64,000 nucleotides of DNA, from NCBI RefSeq assembly GCF_016734805.1, contig NZ_JAERQG010000001.1, forward strand, positions 1,488,001 through 1,552,000. Reading direction: 5' to 3'. Each line of letters begins with the position of its first letter. Positions within the stretch are counted from its first letter, which is position 1. The translations under genes and the position numbers were made by a program. This document shows, one piece after another, positions 17,197-24,809 of this stretch. The stretch comes from Marivirga atlantica. GTDB taxonomy: Bacteria > Bacteroidota > Bacteroidia > Cytophagales > Cyclobacteriaceae. The notes beneath the pieces were generated by a model that searched no databases, was not told where the DNA came from, and was given only the letters and a program-made list of their open reading frames with translations.

Positions 17197-17413
17197 GTGC
17201 TTAACGCCATGCTAAAATGCGTTTGCCACACTTAGCTGACGAAGAACTAAAGTAGCAAAGCCAAACTATAACTGCAATTGCAGAACAGTAAAATGAGAGG
17301 ATCACTTTCTATGATTCTCTTTTAATAAAAATGCACGTTTGGCCTTGTGAAGAATTAACCGCTTACTTTGCTAGAAGCAGTGAGCAAATGCATTTTTAGG
17401 TGATGTTAGGCTT
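17197..17413 (-). repeat. attC-like site, medium class (217 bp)
   Basis: GTGCTTAAC core (17197-17205), arm GCTAAAATGCGTTTGCCAC, right arm GAGCAAATGCATTTTTAGG and core GTTAGGCTT (17405-17413). Same class as the site at 15413. Confidence 0.82.
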
Positions 17414-17418
17414 ATTTG

Positions 17419-17742
17419 TCAATCTACAAAAGTTTCCTTTATGATACTTTTAACTTCTTTGATTTCGGGTTTTGATAGTCGGCCCAGAGGTTTAATGATT
17501 CTTTGTTTATCTATTGTCCGAATTTGGTCAAGCACAATCCAGCCTATTTTGTTGTCATGTTTTATTTCCACTCGTGTAGGATAATTTTTTGAACTGGTAG
17601 TCATGGGAGCAATCACTACAGTCCGGAGATATTTGTTCATCTCATTTGGAGAAACTACAACGCAGGGTCTGGTTTTCTGGATTTCACTGCCGATTGTAGG
17701 ATTCAAATTGACTAAAACGATTTCGTATTGATTTATTTCCAT
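17419..17742 (-). CDS. mazF: MazF/PemK-type mRNA interferase toxin
   Basis: A 107-residue protein of typical MazF length. The fold is marked by YEIVLVNLNPTIGSEIQKTRPCVVVSP, VVIAPMTTSS (the catalytic Thr/Ser region), and GWIVLDQIRTIDKQRI with a conserved Asp-Gln-Arg. It cleaves RNA and is held by the antitoxin encoded just upstream, whose 3' end overlaps this start by 10 bases. A toxin-antitoxin pair in a cassette array is thought to favour retention of the array. Confidence 0.93.
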   Translation of the reverse strand: MEINQYEIVLVNLNPTIGSEIQKTRPCVVVSPNEMNKYLRTVVIAPMTTSSKNYPTRVEIKHDNKIGWIVLDQIRTIDKQRIIKPLGRLSKPEIKEVKSIIKETFVD

Positions 17743-17978
17743 TCGTTTAGATTTTCATCCTCGAACACATCATTAAATAGTAAATTGTCGTCCTTATTTT
17801 CAGACATTTCCTTAAATGCTTTTTCCCAACCTTTCCGAGGTTTTGAAAGTGGTTTTATAATAATCTGTCCTTTTTCTAGAATCAAATCCACTTTATCCTT
17901 AATATTATATTTTTCTAAAATGGTCTTACTAAATCTAATGCCTTTAGAATTACCTATCTGTACAACTGAAACTTCCAT
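17733..17978 (-). CDS. mazE: MazE-type AbrB/SpoVT-fold antitoxin
   Basis: An 81-residue antitoxin. The swapped-hairpin DNA-binding domain is at the N-terminus (VVQIGNSKGIRFSKTILEKY, then DLILEKGQIIIKPL), as in MazE. The C-terminus is acidic (ENKDDNLLFNDVFEDENLNEW), the part that fills the toxin's active site. It precedes mazF with a 10-base overlap. A palindrome in its promoter suggests autorepression. Very likely a working pair, but its cassette end is eroded. Confidence 0.93.
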   Translation of the reverse strand: MEVSVVQIGNSKGIRFSKTILEKYNIKDKVDLILEKGQIIIKPLSKPRKGWEKAFKEMSENKDDNLLFNDVFEDENLNEWK

Positions 17979-17993
17979 AATTTCTTTTATTTA

Positions 17994-18030
17994 TTGTAAT
18001 TACAAAGTTACTACTTTGTGTAGAAAACAA
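17994..18030 (-). promoter_or_regulatory. mazEF promoter with palindromic operator
   Basis: On the minus strand a TTG (18030-18028) and TAACTTTG (18010-18003) fit the Bacteroidota -33/-7 pattern with 17 bases between. The palindrome TTGTAATTACAA (17994-18005) and the dyad CAAAGTTACTACTTTG (18003-18018) overlap the -7 box, as expected for a self-repressing antitoxin. Confidence 0.6.
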
Positions 18031-18097
18031 GAAGATAAAGATTAATTATTTTTAGGATTTCCGGGCTTTCAACAAAGAGCTGAAGTAACAATAACCT

Positions 18098-18133
18098 ACT
18101 AACAGCCATGATTTATACAGAATGTTAGGGCGA
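18098..18133 (-). repeat. attC-like site, right half only
   Basis: CTAACAGCCATGATTTATAC and core GTTAGGGCGA (18124-18133) match the right end of the site at 26412. The left half and the core expected from the mazEF cassette (the complement of GTTAGGCTT) were not found. Confidence 0.65.
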
Positions 18134-18135
18134 TG

Positions 18136-18705
18136 TTATTCTTCGTTACACTTGCCATAAAAGTCCATTTTGCTCAGTTGCAGTTCGTATTCAATATCTC
18201 GGTCTGCGAATCCCGCTGTAGATTCATCTTTGGTGTTCATCTTATAAACTGATTCAAGATTTCGGATGAGTTTACCGTCAGAGTTGAAGTAGAGCCTCTT
18301 TTCAATTGTTAAAGGTTCATCAGCTTGGAAGGTATTCATCCGCCAAAAGATGAAGTAAAGTTTGTTGTCAGTGTCGAAATAGTAGTCAATAGCGATATAC
18401 CAGTCTCCAGACATTGAGTAGCTGTCATAATAGACAAAGGTTCCGAGGTTCGGTTCTTCAAGTAAGCGCACTTTTTGAAATAGAAACTTGTGTTCTGCAG
18501 TTTGTTGGTTCGAATACCATTCATCTTCTTGATAGCTCTCTCCCCAAGCATAATGAAAAAGTTGGTTTGAGCTGTCCAGTTTGTTTTCAATAATCGGCTG
18601 CCATCTTTGAAAGTTCTTGCGTATTTTGACAATAGTTTGACTCTCTTGTCCGAATGAAACAAGTGCCATCAAGTTGAATAGTATTACAAATATTGATTTT
18701 TTCAT
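18136..18705 (-). CDS. Exported protein of unknown function
   Basis: A 189-residue protein with a Sec signal peptide (MKKSIFVILFNLMALVSFGQ). The mature region is rich in aromatic and acidic residues (WYIAIDYYFDTDNKLYFIFW) and reads as a beta-rich fold; the C-terminus has a free Cys (KMDFYGKCNEE). No family recognised. Cassette cores GTTAGGGCGA (18124) and TCGCCCTAAC (18729) match perfectly. Confidence 0.72.
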   Translation of the reverse strand: MKKSIFVILFNLMALVSFGQESQTIVKIRKNFQRWQPIIENKLDSSNQLFHYAWGESYQEDEWYSNQQTAEHKFLFQKVRLLEEPNLGTFVYYDSYSMSGDWYIAIDYYFDTDNKLYFIFWRMNTFQADEPLTIEKRLYFNSDGKLIRNLESVYKMNTKDESTAGFADRDIEYELQLSKMDFYGKCNEE

Positions 18706-18728
18706 TCTGTATTTCTACGTGGCACAAT

Positions 18729-18895
18729 TCGCCCTAACGCTAAGCTATGATGAGTGGGGATTAGAAAGCACTAACCTCTCGTCTCGCACATAGCCACACC
18801 TTGATTTAAATTTAAAACTTGTGGCGGACTTTCCAATCCCCACCAAAATATCCTGACCGATGAAACCCCATTCATTCATAGCTTTTGTTATCAGC
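18729..18895 (-). repeat. attC-like site, short class (167 bp)
   Basis: TCGCCCTAAC core (18729-18738), arm AAGCTATGATGAGTGGGG, right arm CCCCATTCATTCATAGCTTT and core GTTATCAGC (18887-18895). The right arm also holds the end of the following gene. Confidence 0.82.
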
Positions 18896-19474
18896 TTTCT
18901 TTTTCAAGAAGATTTCAGTTAGTCCATTAATAGAGTACCTTCCAAATATTCTGGGGTTAGCAGATTCATAGGAAACAATAAAATCTATATTCTTTGGTTT
19001 TAGTTCATTCACTAGATTTCGAGCTTCATACATTCCTATAGGTGTACCGTCTACAACTACCTGCTTACAACCTTCACATATATAGTCTCGAATTACGATT
19101 TCGGGTAAATTCTTGTTCAGGTTCGAACGAATTGAGTCAAGTTCTTTAAGCTTTGACTCTTTAGATTGATTATATTCTCCAGCACCTACCAAAATCATAT
19201 AGTCACAGTTCTGGTGGAAAAATGTAGTTTTTGATAAGTCAGCAATAGCTGTGAATTTTATTTCGGATTTTTTATATTTTCGAAGTTCATACCTGAAATC
19301 TTCTTCTGTAACAGGTATTCCGTTCAGAATATATGAATCGCATAGATTTACTGTGTCAAGATTCATGTTAAATCTAACCTCAACAGAAGAATAGATTGAT
19401 TCTAAATCAACCCTCTGAGCTTTAAGAGTTAGTCCAAATGTAGAAAGAGTCGCTATAAGTAGAATAGTTTTCAT
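18872..19474 (-). CDS. Exported protein, unknown function; stop codon inside attC-like site
   Basis: A 200-residue protein with a Sec signal peptide (MKTILLIATLSTFGLTLKAQ). It contains FHQNCDYMILVGAGEYN, EGCKQVVVDGTPIG and a C-terminal strand (INGLTEIFLKKK). A twofold pattern (ILNGIPVTEEDFRYELRKYK and VVDGTPIGMYEARNLVNELK) suggests an internal duplication. The last residues NKSYE and the TGA stop are encoded by the neighbouring attC-like site, beyond the GTT cassette core. Second gene of its cassette, after the TIMP-like gene. Confidence 0.75.
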   Translation of the reverse strand: MKTILLIATLSTFGLTLKAQRVDLESIYSSVEVRFNMNLDTVNLCDSYILNGIPVTEEDFRYELRKYKKSEIKFTAIADLSKTTFFHQNCDYMILVGAGEYNQSKESKLKELDSIRSNLNKNLPEIVIRDYICEGCKQVVVDGTPIGMYEARNLVNELKPKNIDFIVSYESANPRIFGRYSINGLTEIFLKKKADNKSYE

Positions 19475-19525
19475 GAATGATTGAGTAAAGCATTTGTTCT
19501 CAGCTTTTATACTTTCTTAGAAATT

Positions 19526-19978
19526 TTATTTCTCGTTTAGCCCTTCGTTGATTCTTATTAAAATCTCGCTGGGCTTGTCTCCAATATTTTCCTTATATGG
19601 ATTTTCGGGTATTGTCCTATCGGTTAGTTGTGCGCTGCGACTGCATAGACCTGACCAGTGTTTGTCCTCATGCTGGTTAGGGAAGATGTACCATTGTTCA
19701 CCGGATATGAAATGAGGTTCACAGTCACGTCCAGACCATATTGTAATTGTATCATTTAGTTCTATGTTCGTTAAATTCTCTTCCAGCTTAAATGTGGTTT
19801 TCATAGTATAGTCATCGAGATAAGTAACTTTGATCACGCGACCAACAAAAGCAATTTGTCCATTGGTCAGCATGTCTTTTGATAACTTGTTTAGCTTACC
19901 ACAACTACAAGCCAAAACATTGAAAGTTGCACTTAGAGTAAATATAGAAAGGATCAATAGTTTTCTTATCTCTTGCAT
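19526..19978 (-). CDS. Exported protein with TIMP/netrin-like N-terminal domain
   Basis: A 150-residue protein. The signal peptide ends at VLA and the mature form starts at CSCGKLNKL, then IAFVGRVIKVTY and NDTITIWSGRDCEPHF. A CxC motif right at the mature N-terminus followed by an OB-like fold recalls TIMP/NTR domains, in which the Cys clamp on metalloproteases; whether this one does so is unknown. Further cysteines (RDCEP, GLCSRS) could form disulfides. First gene of a two-gene cassette (GTTATCAGC 18887 / GCTGATAAC 19982). Confidence 0.7.
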   Translation of the reverse strand: MQEIRKLLILSIFTLSATFNVLACSCGKLNKLSKDMLTNGQIAFVGRVIKVTYLDDYTMKTTFKLEENLTNIELNDTITIWSGRDCEPHFISGEQWYIFPNQHEDKHWSGLCSRSAQLTDRTIPENPYKENIGDKPSEILIRINEGLNEK

Positions 19979-19981
19979 ATT

Positions 19982-20119
19982 GCTGATAACGGCCCTGAAT
20001 AAACGCAGGGCGGCTTAGTTCGTAGTGTTGTAAAGAAACGGAATGTTTCTCTGTCAGCCGTAAACGCCTTACCGGAGCGAGATTAAAGCCGCCTTGAGTT
20101 TATTTTTTGTTGTGCAATG
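19982..20119 (-). repeat. attC-like site, short class
   Basis: GCTGATAAC core (19982-19990), arm TGAATAAACGCAGGGCGGCTT, right arm AAGCCGCCTTGAGTTTATTT and core GTTGTGCAATG (20109-20119). About 138 bp with a long clean stem. Confidence 0.87.
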
Positions 20120-20573
20120 TTTTTATTTCTTTTTTCATTTCAACGAAGTCCTTCAAAAGTCGAGGTTCTCTTTCTTGCAACGCTTGTTCGTTTTCTTGAA
20201 TTACCTTTTCAAGGTCCTCGAAATAGTCTGATTCATTTTTCCAAAAGTCTTTGTCGCTGGTCAGGACTGATTTCAATAGGTCACCTTCGTAGAGGTCACC
20301 TTCGGCTAAAACATTCTCCTTTAAAGTCTCAAGAGCCATTGGGATCAAATATTTCAGTCCGATGTTTTGACCAATCATTATTCTCAAGTCTTCATTGTCG
20401 AAGTCTTGGAGTGGCTTCTGGCGAAGTCGGTGACATGTCTTTACTAAATGGCTGTCGTAGGTCGGTTCGCCCCAAAAGTCCTTCTCCAAGTTTTCCAAGT
20501 TCTTGGACTTCCAATTAATCTCAAATTTCCTTTTGGTCGAAATCAATGTCGGTTCGGTTTTTAAACATTGCAC
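20100..20573 (-). CDS. Contact-dependent growth inhibition (CdiI-type) immunity protein
   Basis: About 157 residues. The core NLENLEKDFWGEPTYDSHLV, TCHRLRQKPLQDF, RIMIGQNIGLKYLIP and EGDLYEGDLLKSVL matches the CdiI immunity family that neutralises CDI or polymorphic toxins. No toxin gene is next to it, so it is an orphan. No ATG precedes the domain in frame; the GTG at 20573, inside the cassette core, is the best candidate, with a TTG further up. The TAA stop lies in the neighbouring attC-like site. Either translation starts in the core or the 5' end is damaged. Confidence 0.78.
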   Translation of the reverse strand: MQCLKTEPTLISTKRKFEINWKSKNLENLEKDFWGEPTYDSHLVKTCHRLRQKPLQDFDNEDLRIMIGQNIGLKYLIPMALETLKENVLAEGDLYEGDLLKSVLTSDKDFWKNESDYFEDLEKVIQENEQALQEREPRLLKDFVEMKKEIKTLHNKK

Positions 20574-20954
20574 AACGCCTACATAAAACCTGTTTGCCAA
20601 TGTAAGCTATGAAAAGCTAAACTAAGCAATTTATGCGTTATCCAACAAGGCAGGCTGACAGAAAGAGGTGATGTCCATCTGGGGTAGGTCAAACTCAAGT
20701 CCAACCGTTGCTGCTGGTAAGTTAAGAAACTGGTTGGTCGTATTGCAGTTTTGAGTTAAATGTGATGTCCTCCAGTCCCGCGAAATTAACAGATGCTGTT
20801 GAAGCTGGCTAAACCTTAGCTGTCACTTAATCCTACAATCTGTCGTCCCACTACACTGCAGCCAGAACAAAATGAAAGCATAAATTGCGGGACACATGCA
20901 GAAAAATTAGCTATGAAATGAGTAAGCAAATGGGTTTTATACCATGTTATGCAC
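20566..20954 (-). repeat. attC-like site, long class (389 bp)
   Basis: CATTGCACAAC core (20566-20576), arm CATAAAACCTGTTTGCC, right arm GCAAATGGGTTTTATACC and core GTTATGCAC (20946-20954). Left arm differs slightly (CAATGTAAGCTATG) and is shared with the sites at 22877 and 30091. Confidence 0.85.
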
Positions 20955-20955
20955 T

Positions 20956-21531
20956 TTATAATTGTCTTAATACTGTTTTAATATGCTTTTTAGTACCGTA
21001 ATCGTAGAAGTCAAAAATCAATTCTTTTTTATTCAGAGTATGTAATAAAAAGTATCTGTCACCTATGTTGGATAAATTGTCGTGTGTGAAATAAAGAAGG
21101 CCATTAAAGGGGATTAATTTGTACTGATGACTTCTCTTGTTAAATGAAGAATAATATGAATTATCGCTAAATGAGACTGTGTCTATTTGTACACCATCTG
21201 ATTCGAAAGTCCAAATGAAATTTAGTCCTGTTAAATTTGCATTCAGAGGCACCGATGTCTTAGGTTTTTCTTTGGATAATTTATTCCCATCTAAGAGAAG
21301 GTTTGTTGAGTCTATTTGAAGTATTGATGAATCACTAAGAAGGATTGTATTTGATTGTTTTAACCAAGTGCCTCTTTCAGTGCCTTCGATATGGTGTAGA
21401 CTATAAGAATTATCTTTATTTAAGTCCACTTTAACTAGACCATTAGGTGAGTACCAATGACCTGTCCATGCGTCTGTAGTTTGACAAGCTGTTATTAAAA
21501 AGGCTAGTGTTATAGTAATGAAGTACTTCAT
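20956..21531 (-). CDS. Lipoprotein of unknown function
   Basis: A 191-residue lipoprotein. The start at 21531 gives MKYFITITLAFLITAC with lipobox Cys16; an in-frame start further up lies inside the attC-like site. The mature part begins DAWTGHWYSPNGLVKVDL, a lipocalin-like opening, followed by GTWLKQSNTILLSDSS and more beta strands. Function unknown. Cassette cores GTTATGCAC (20946) and GTGCATAAC (21542) match perfectly. Confidence 0.78.
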   Translation of the reverse strand: MKYFITITLAFLITACQTTDAWTGHWYSPNGLVKVDLNKDNSYSLHHIEGTERGTWLKQSNTILLSDSSILQIDSTNLLLDGNKLSKEKPKTSVPLNANLTGLNFIWTFESDGVQIDTVSFSDNSYYSSFNKRSHQYKLIPFNGLLYFTHDNLSNIGDRYFLLHTLNKKELIFDFYDYGTKKHIKTVLRQL

Positions 21532-21541
21532 TTTACGGATT

Positions 21542-21680
21542 GTGCATAACGCTCTTACTAAACAGACGTGGCGGTCAAACGGAGTGCAGACCAAAACGTC
21601 AGCTGTAAATATAAGCTATTATGCTTAGGCAGCAAAAGGGGGCTAACCCATAGCCATGGCGTTTAGTTGATGTTATCACC
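21542..21680 (-). repeat. attC-like site, short class
   Basis: GTGCATAAC core (21542-21550), arm CTAAACAGACGTGGCGG, right arm GCCATGGCGTTTAGTTG and core GTTATCACC (21672-21680). Confidence 0.82.
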
Positions 21681-22865
21681 TTCTTTTAGAATGTTTAAAA
21701 CTTGCTCATTTAGATCTTCCTTCTCTCTTACAAATGAATACAAAGGCCACTCATTGTATTTGTCTAAATCAACATCTTCTAAAGCTTTCGTTTGCTTAAA
21801 TAGTGGGAGAATTGAATCTTCTTTTTCCGATAGAATAGCATGTCCTAATTGAAATAGAGGAAGAGCAGTGCCCACTTTTATCTTTTTTAAGTCTTTTTTT
21901 AAATCGGTTTGATTGTTTAACTTTTTTAAAGCAATACACCTATTGAATTTCGCTCTTAACAGAACATTTTCTTGCTCTTCATTTCTTGCGTCAATCTTAT
22001 TGGTGTAATCAGTTATTCTTTTTACCAACTCGTATTTTTCGAGTTTAAGATTATCAAAAGATTCATTTAACATGTCCTTTAACGCTTGATCTGCATTTTC
22101 CTTATCCCATTTGCCCCAACAGTTATAACATAAAAGAAGACCTGCTAGATAAAACTCTTTGAAGGCTTCATTAAAGTACTCTATTGAAATATTTACTTTA
22201 TCGCCTTGTTTTAAATTATATGGATTATTAGTACGTACAATGTATTTTTTGTTTACAACTGAAGAGTTATGGACAATCAAATGTCGTCTTTCTCTAAATT
22301 CTTCGATTTTATCCCAATTAATGATTTGATTCTCTAGTTCAATTCCTAGTTCATTTTCAAAATGCTCAAGAAGTTTATGAAAACTAAAGTCAATCATCAT
22401 TGACTCTACTTCTTTTAAAATCAAAGATGTAGTAGCTTCTTGGATATTTTCAAACTCATTAAGTTCCTTTAGTGTAATTTTGAAGTTTTTTTCATTTAGA
22501 GATTCTTTGAATTTTTGATAGTAGTAGGTAAGTAGATCAGCAAGTAAGTACTCAAAATAATTGTTAAGCATCAAAAATGAACTACGTGAAAGTATTTCAA
22601 AGTTTTGATGAGATAATTTAGGAGCTTTCAATATTTTTTTAGCAAAAATTAGGACATCTTCCGATGAGAAATTTTGTTCTTCCTTTGGTTTAGTCTTGTC
22701 AATGCCTAATTCATCCATACATTGCTTGAAGTACTGATTTTTATCTTCAACAGCACTTTGGTCTTCAGATTGGGCTAATGAACCAAACTTCTCAAAATAG
22801 AAATCAATGGCAAATAAATTATTTTTAAACCCATTTGTTATTATCGATACTGTACTACTTTCCAT
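21663..22865 (-). CDS. HEPN-domain protein, possible ribonuclease
   Basis: A 400-residue cytoplasmic protein. Helical throughout; the segment RERRHLIVHNSS (191-202) carries the R-x4-H motif (R194, H199) of HEPN RNases, typically found in defence and toxin-antitoxin systems. The N-terminal half around SFLMLNNYFEYLLADLLTYY also fits the MAE_28990-type HEPN layout. The C-terminal half (YTNKIDARNEEQENVLLRAK) looks like TPR-type helical repeats. The final NIN and the TAA stop are encoded by the attC-like site past the core. Cellular role unknown. Confidence 0.75.
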   Translation of the reverse strand: MESSTVSIITNGFKNNLFAIDFYFEKFGSLAQSEDQSAVEDKNQYFKQCMDELGIDKTKPKEEQNFSSEDVLIFAKKILKAPKLSHQNFEILSRSSFLMLNNYFEYLLADLLTYYYQKFKESLNEKNFKITLKELNEFENIQEATTSLILKEVESMMIDFSFHKLLEHFENELGIELENQIINWDKIEEFRERRHLIVHNSSVVNKKYIVRTNNPYNLKQGDKVNISIEYFNEAFKEFYLAGLLLCYNCWGKWDKENADQALKDMLNESFDNLKLEKYELVKRITDYTNKIDARNEEQENVLLRAKFNRCIALKKLNNQTDLKKDLKKIKVGTALPLFQLGHAILSEKEDSILPLFKQTKALEDVDLDKYNEWPLYSFVREKEDLNEQVLNILKEGDNIN

Positions 22866-22876
22866 ATTTAGAGATT

Positions 22877-23199
22877 GGTGATAACGCCTACATAAAACCT
22901 GTTTGCCAATGTAAGCTATGAAATGCTAAACTAAGCAATTTATGCGGGTTCCACCAAGGCTCACTGTTGATTAAAGTGATGTCCTTATACAGCCAGTCCA
23001 GTGTGTCGGTAAAAACTTGTCCGCCCGATGATGGCCAATATTTGACTTGACTGAATTACCATAAAAGCTAGTGAGTCCTACAATGGTCAGTCCCCCGTTG
23101 ATGAAGTTGCCACGAAGTGAAAGCATAAATTGCTGGCTAGTTACTACTGAGTTGGCTACAAGGTGCTGAGCAAATTGGTTTTATGTGATGTTACAGCTA
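22877..23199 (-). repeat. attC-like site, long class (323 bp)
   Basis: GGTGATAAC core (22877-22885), arm CATAAAACCTGTTTGCC, right arm GAGCAAATTGGTTTTATG and core GTTACAGCTA (23190-23199). The middle differs from other long sites and is shared with the site at 30091, marking a sub-family. Confidence 0.85.
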
Positions 23200-23685
23200 G
23201 TCTATTTTATTGAGGTTTATATTCAACCTTTTAATACCTGTACTTTCAATTTCAATCAATGCTGTCTCTGTTATAATAAGGGAATTCTCTGATTTACCAT
23301 TCTTGAATTTTCCTCCATTTGATACTTTTAAAATAAGAGTATCACCATTAATATTGTAAGTGCCTTTTAATCCTATTTCTCTGGAAGAATTCCCCATTTC
23401 CCATGTTGAATCTTTATAGACACCCAACCAGAAGCCTCCAAGTTGTGCAGATCTGTAAGCATTTAGGACTAATTGGTCTTCTTTAGGATTTACTGGTGCG
23501 ATAAAAAATTCTACAATTGTTATTGCTAAGATAATTATGACTGTTGATATAAAAGTTATACCTGCATTTCTTAAAAACGGTCTTTTATTTTTCTTAAATA
23601 ATAAAACAATTAGGAAGACTAAGGTAAAAAGTAGACCAATAAGGCCGACAATAAATTTCAATATGCCAGTTGCAAATAAAATCAT
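23197..23685 (-). CDS. Membrane protein with C-terminal exported domain, unknown function
   Basis: A 162-residue protein with two membrane segments (residues 5-30 and 42-64) joined by a short basic loop (KKNKRPFLRN). The C-terminal about 95 residues (GGFWLGVYKDSTWEMGNSS, GTYNINGDTLILKVS) look like a small beta domain. No family recognised. Its TAG stop overlaps the last bases of the cassette core. Confidence 0.7.
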   Translation of the reverse strand: MILFATGILKFIVGLIGLLFTLVFLIVLLFKKNKRPFLRNAGITFISTVIIILAITIVEFFIAPVNPKEDQLVLNAYRSAQLGGFWLGVYKDSTWEMGNSSREIGLKGTYNINGDTLILKVSNGGKFKNGKSENSLIITETALIEIESTGIKRLNINLNKID

Positions 23686-23702
23686 TCTGGTTTAGGAAGT
23701 AT

Positions 23703-24084
23703 TAGCTGTAACGCCTGCATAAAACCCGTTTGCCGGAGCAAGCTATGAAAAGCTAAACTAAGCAATTTATGCGTTATCCAACAAGGCAGGCTGACAGAAA
23801 GAGGTGACGTCCCCCGTGTAGGTACCAGAAAGTCCTACCGTTTAAGCAGGCAAGTTGAGAAACTGATTGGTCGTCTTGCAAATGTTAGTTGAATTTGATG
23901 TCCCAAAGTCCCGCGAAATTTCAGGTGCTGTTGCAGTTGGCTTAACCTTAACTGCCTTTTAATCTTACAATGTCGTGTCCCGCTACACTGCTAGAACAAA
24001 TTGAAGGCATAAATTGCGGGACACCTGCAGAAAACTTAGCTATGAAATGATTATGCAAATGGGTTTTATGCCATGTTAGAGTTA
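23703..24084 (-). repeat. attC-like site, long class (382 bp)
   Basis: TAGCTGTAAC core (23703-23712), arm CATAAAACCCGTTTGCCGG, right arm GCAAATGGGTTTTATGCC and core GTTAGAGTTA (24075-24084). Confidence 0.85.
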
Positions 24085-24089
24085 GTTGC

Positions 24090-24662
24090 TTACTGAAAGT
24101 CAGATGTATCAGTAGAGATTTGAATTCCCTCAAAATTACCTTTAGTAATCCATTCATTATCAACTTTCTGCATCAATAGGAATCTTGTTACTCCTTTATA
24201 GTGGTTTGGTGAGACCAATTCAATGTACAATAAAGAAAAATTACCTTTGGAAACTTCTGAAAGACCTAATTCTCCAATATAATTCAAGTTTGTTATGCGA
24301 ATAGCTGAGTCAATACTTTGATTCTCCTTTATTACTATGTGGCGGGAAGAAGCCAATTCTTCTTTTTCTAGGTTATTGGCTACTAATAAATTTGAAATCA
24401 TAATTTCTTTTAAATCATCATGATTTTCAAGTTCATTGAGAAGACTGTCTCCTTGTTCTTCGAGGATATAATTTCTGAACTTGCCATTTTCCAATAGCGG
24501 GATATATTTTATTAAAAAACGTTGAGAGTCCTTTTTCGCAAATAGATGATCAACTACTCTGTCTATGGTATGAATTTGTGCGTCAATATTTTTATTCAAC
24601 TGTGGTTTGTCTTGGCAACCAAAGAAGATAGCAAAAAATAAAATGGGTATCTTTTTCTTCAA
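24090..24662 (-). CDS. Lipoprotein of unknown function
   Basis: A 190-residue lipoprotein: MKKKIPILFFAIFFGC with lipobox Cys16. The middle is helical (NNLEKEELASSRHIVIKE), then beta strands (NFSLLYIELVSP, GVTRFLLMQKVDNEWITKG) that look like the end of an NTF2- or hydrolase-accessory-like fold. No family recognised. Cassette cores GTTAGAGTTA (24075) and TAACTCTAAC (24669) match perfectly. Confidence 0.75.
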   Translation of the reverse strand: MKKKIPILFFAIFFGCQDKPQLNKNIDAQIHTIDRVVDHLFAKKDSQRFLIKYIPLLENGKFRNYILEEQGDSLLNELENHDDLKEIMISNLLVANNLEKEELASSRHIVIKENQSIDSAIRITNLNYIGELGLSEVSKGNFSLLYIELVSPNHYKGVTRFLLMQKVDNEWITKGNFEGIQISTDTSDFQ

Positions 24663-24668
24663 AATAAT

Positions 24669-24805
24669 TAACTCTAACGGTTAGCATATGAAAAGTAGGC
24701 GATTTCGAAGCGCTTTACTTTAGGTTAAGCATAAAGTTTGATACGAGCCAAAACCCTTTGTTTTACTGCTATTTCGCCTATTTTTTATATACATTGTTAG
24801 CTGTG
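24669..24805 (-). repeat. attC-like site, short class
   Basis: TAACTCTAAC core (24669-24678), arm GCATATGAAAAGTAGGCGA, right arm TCGCCTATTTTTTATATAC and core GTTAGCTGTG (24796-24805). Confidence 0.85.
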
Positions 24806-24809
24806 GTTT

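Noticed and set aside
23948-24163. Small minus-strand frame overlapping a long site
   Set aside because: It runs through the attC-like site into the next gene in another frame and has no supporting feature.
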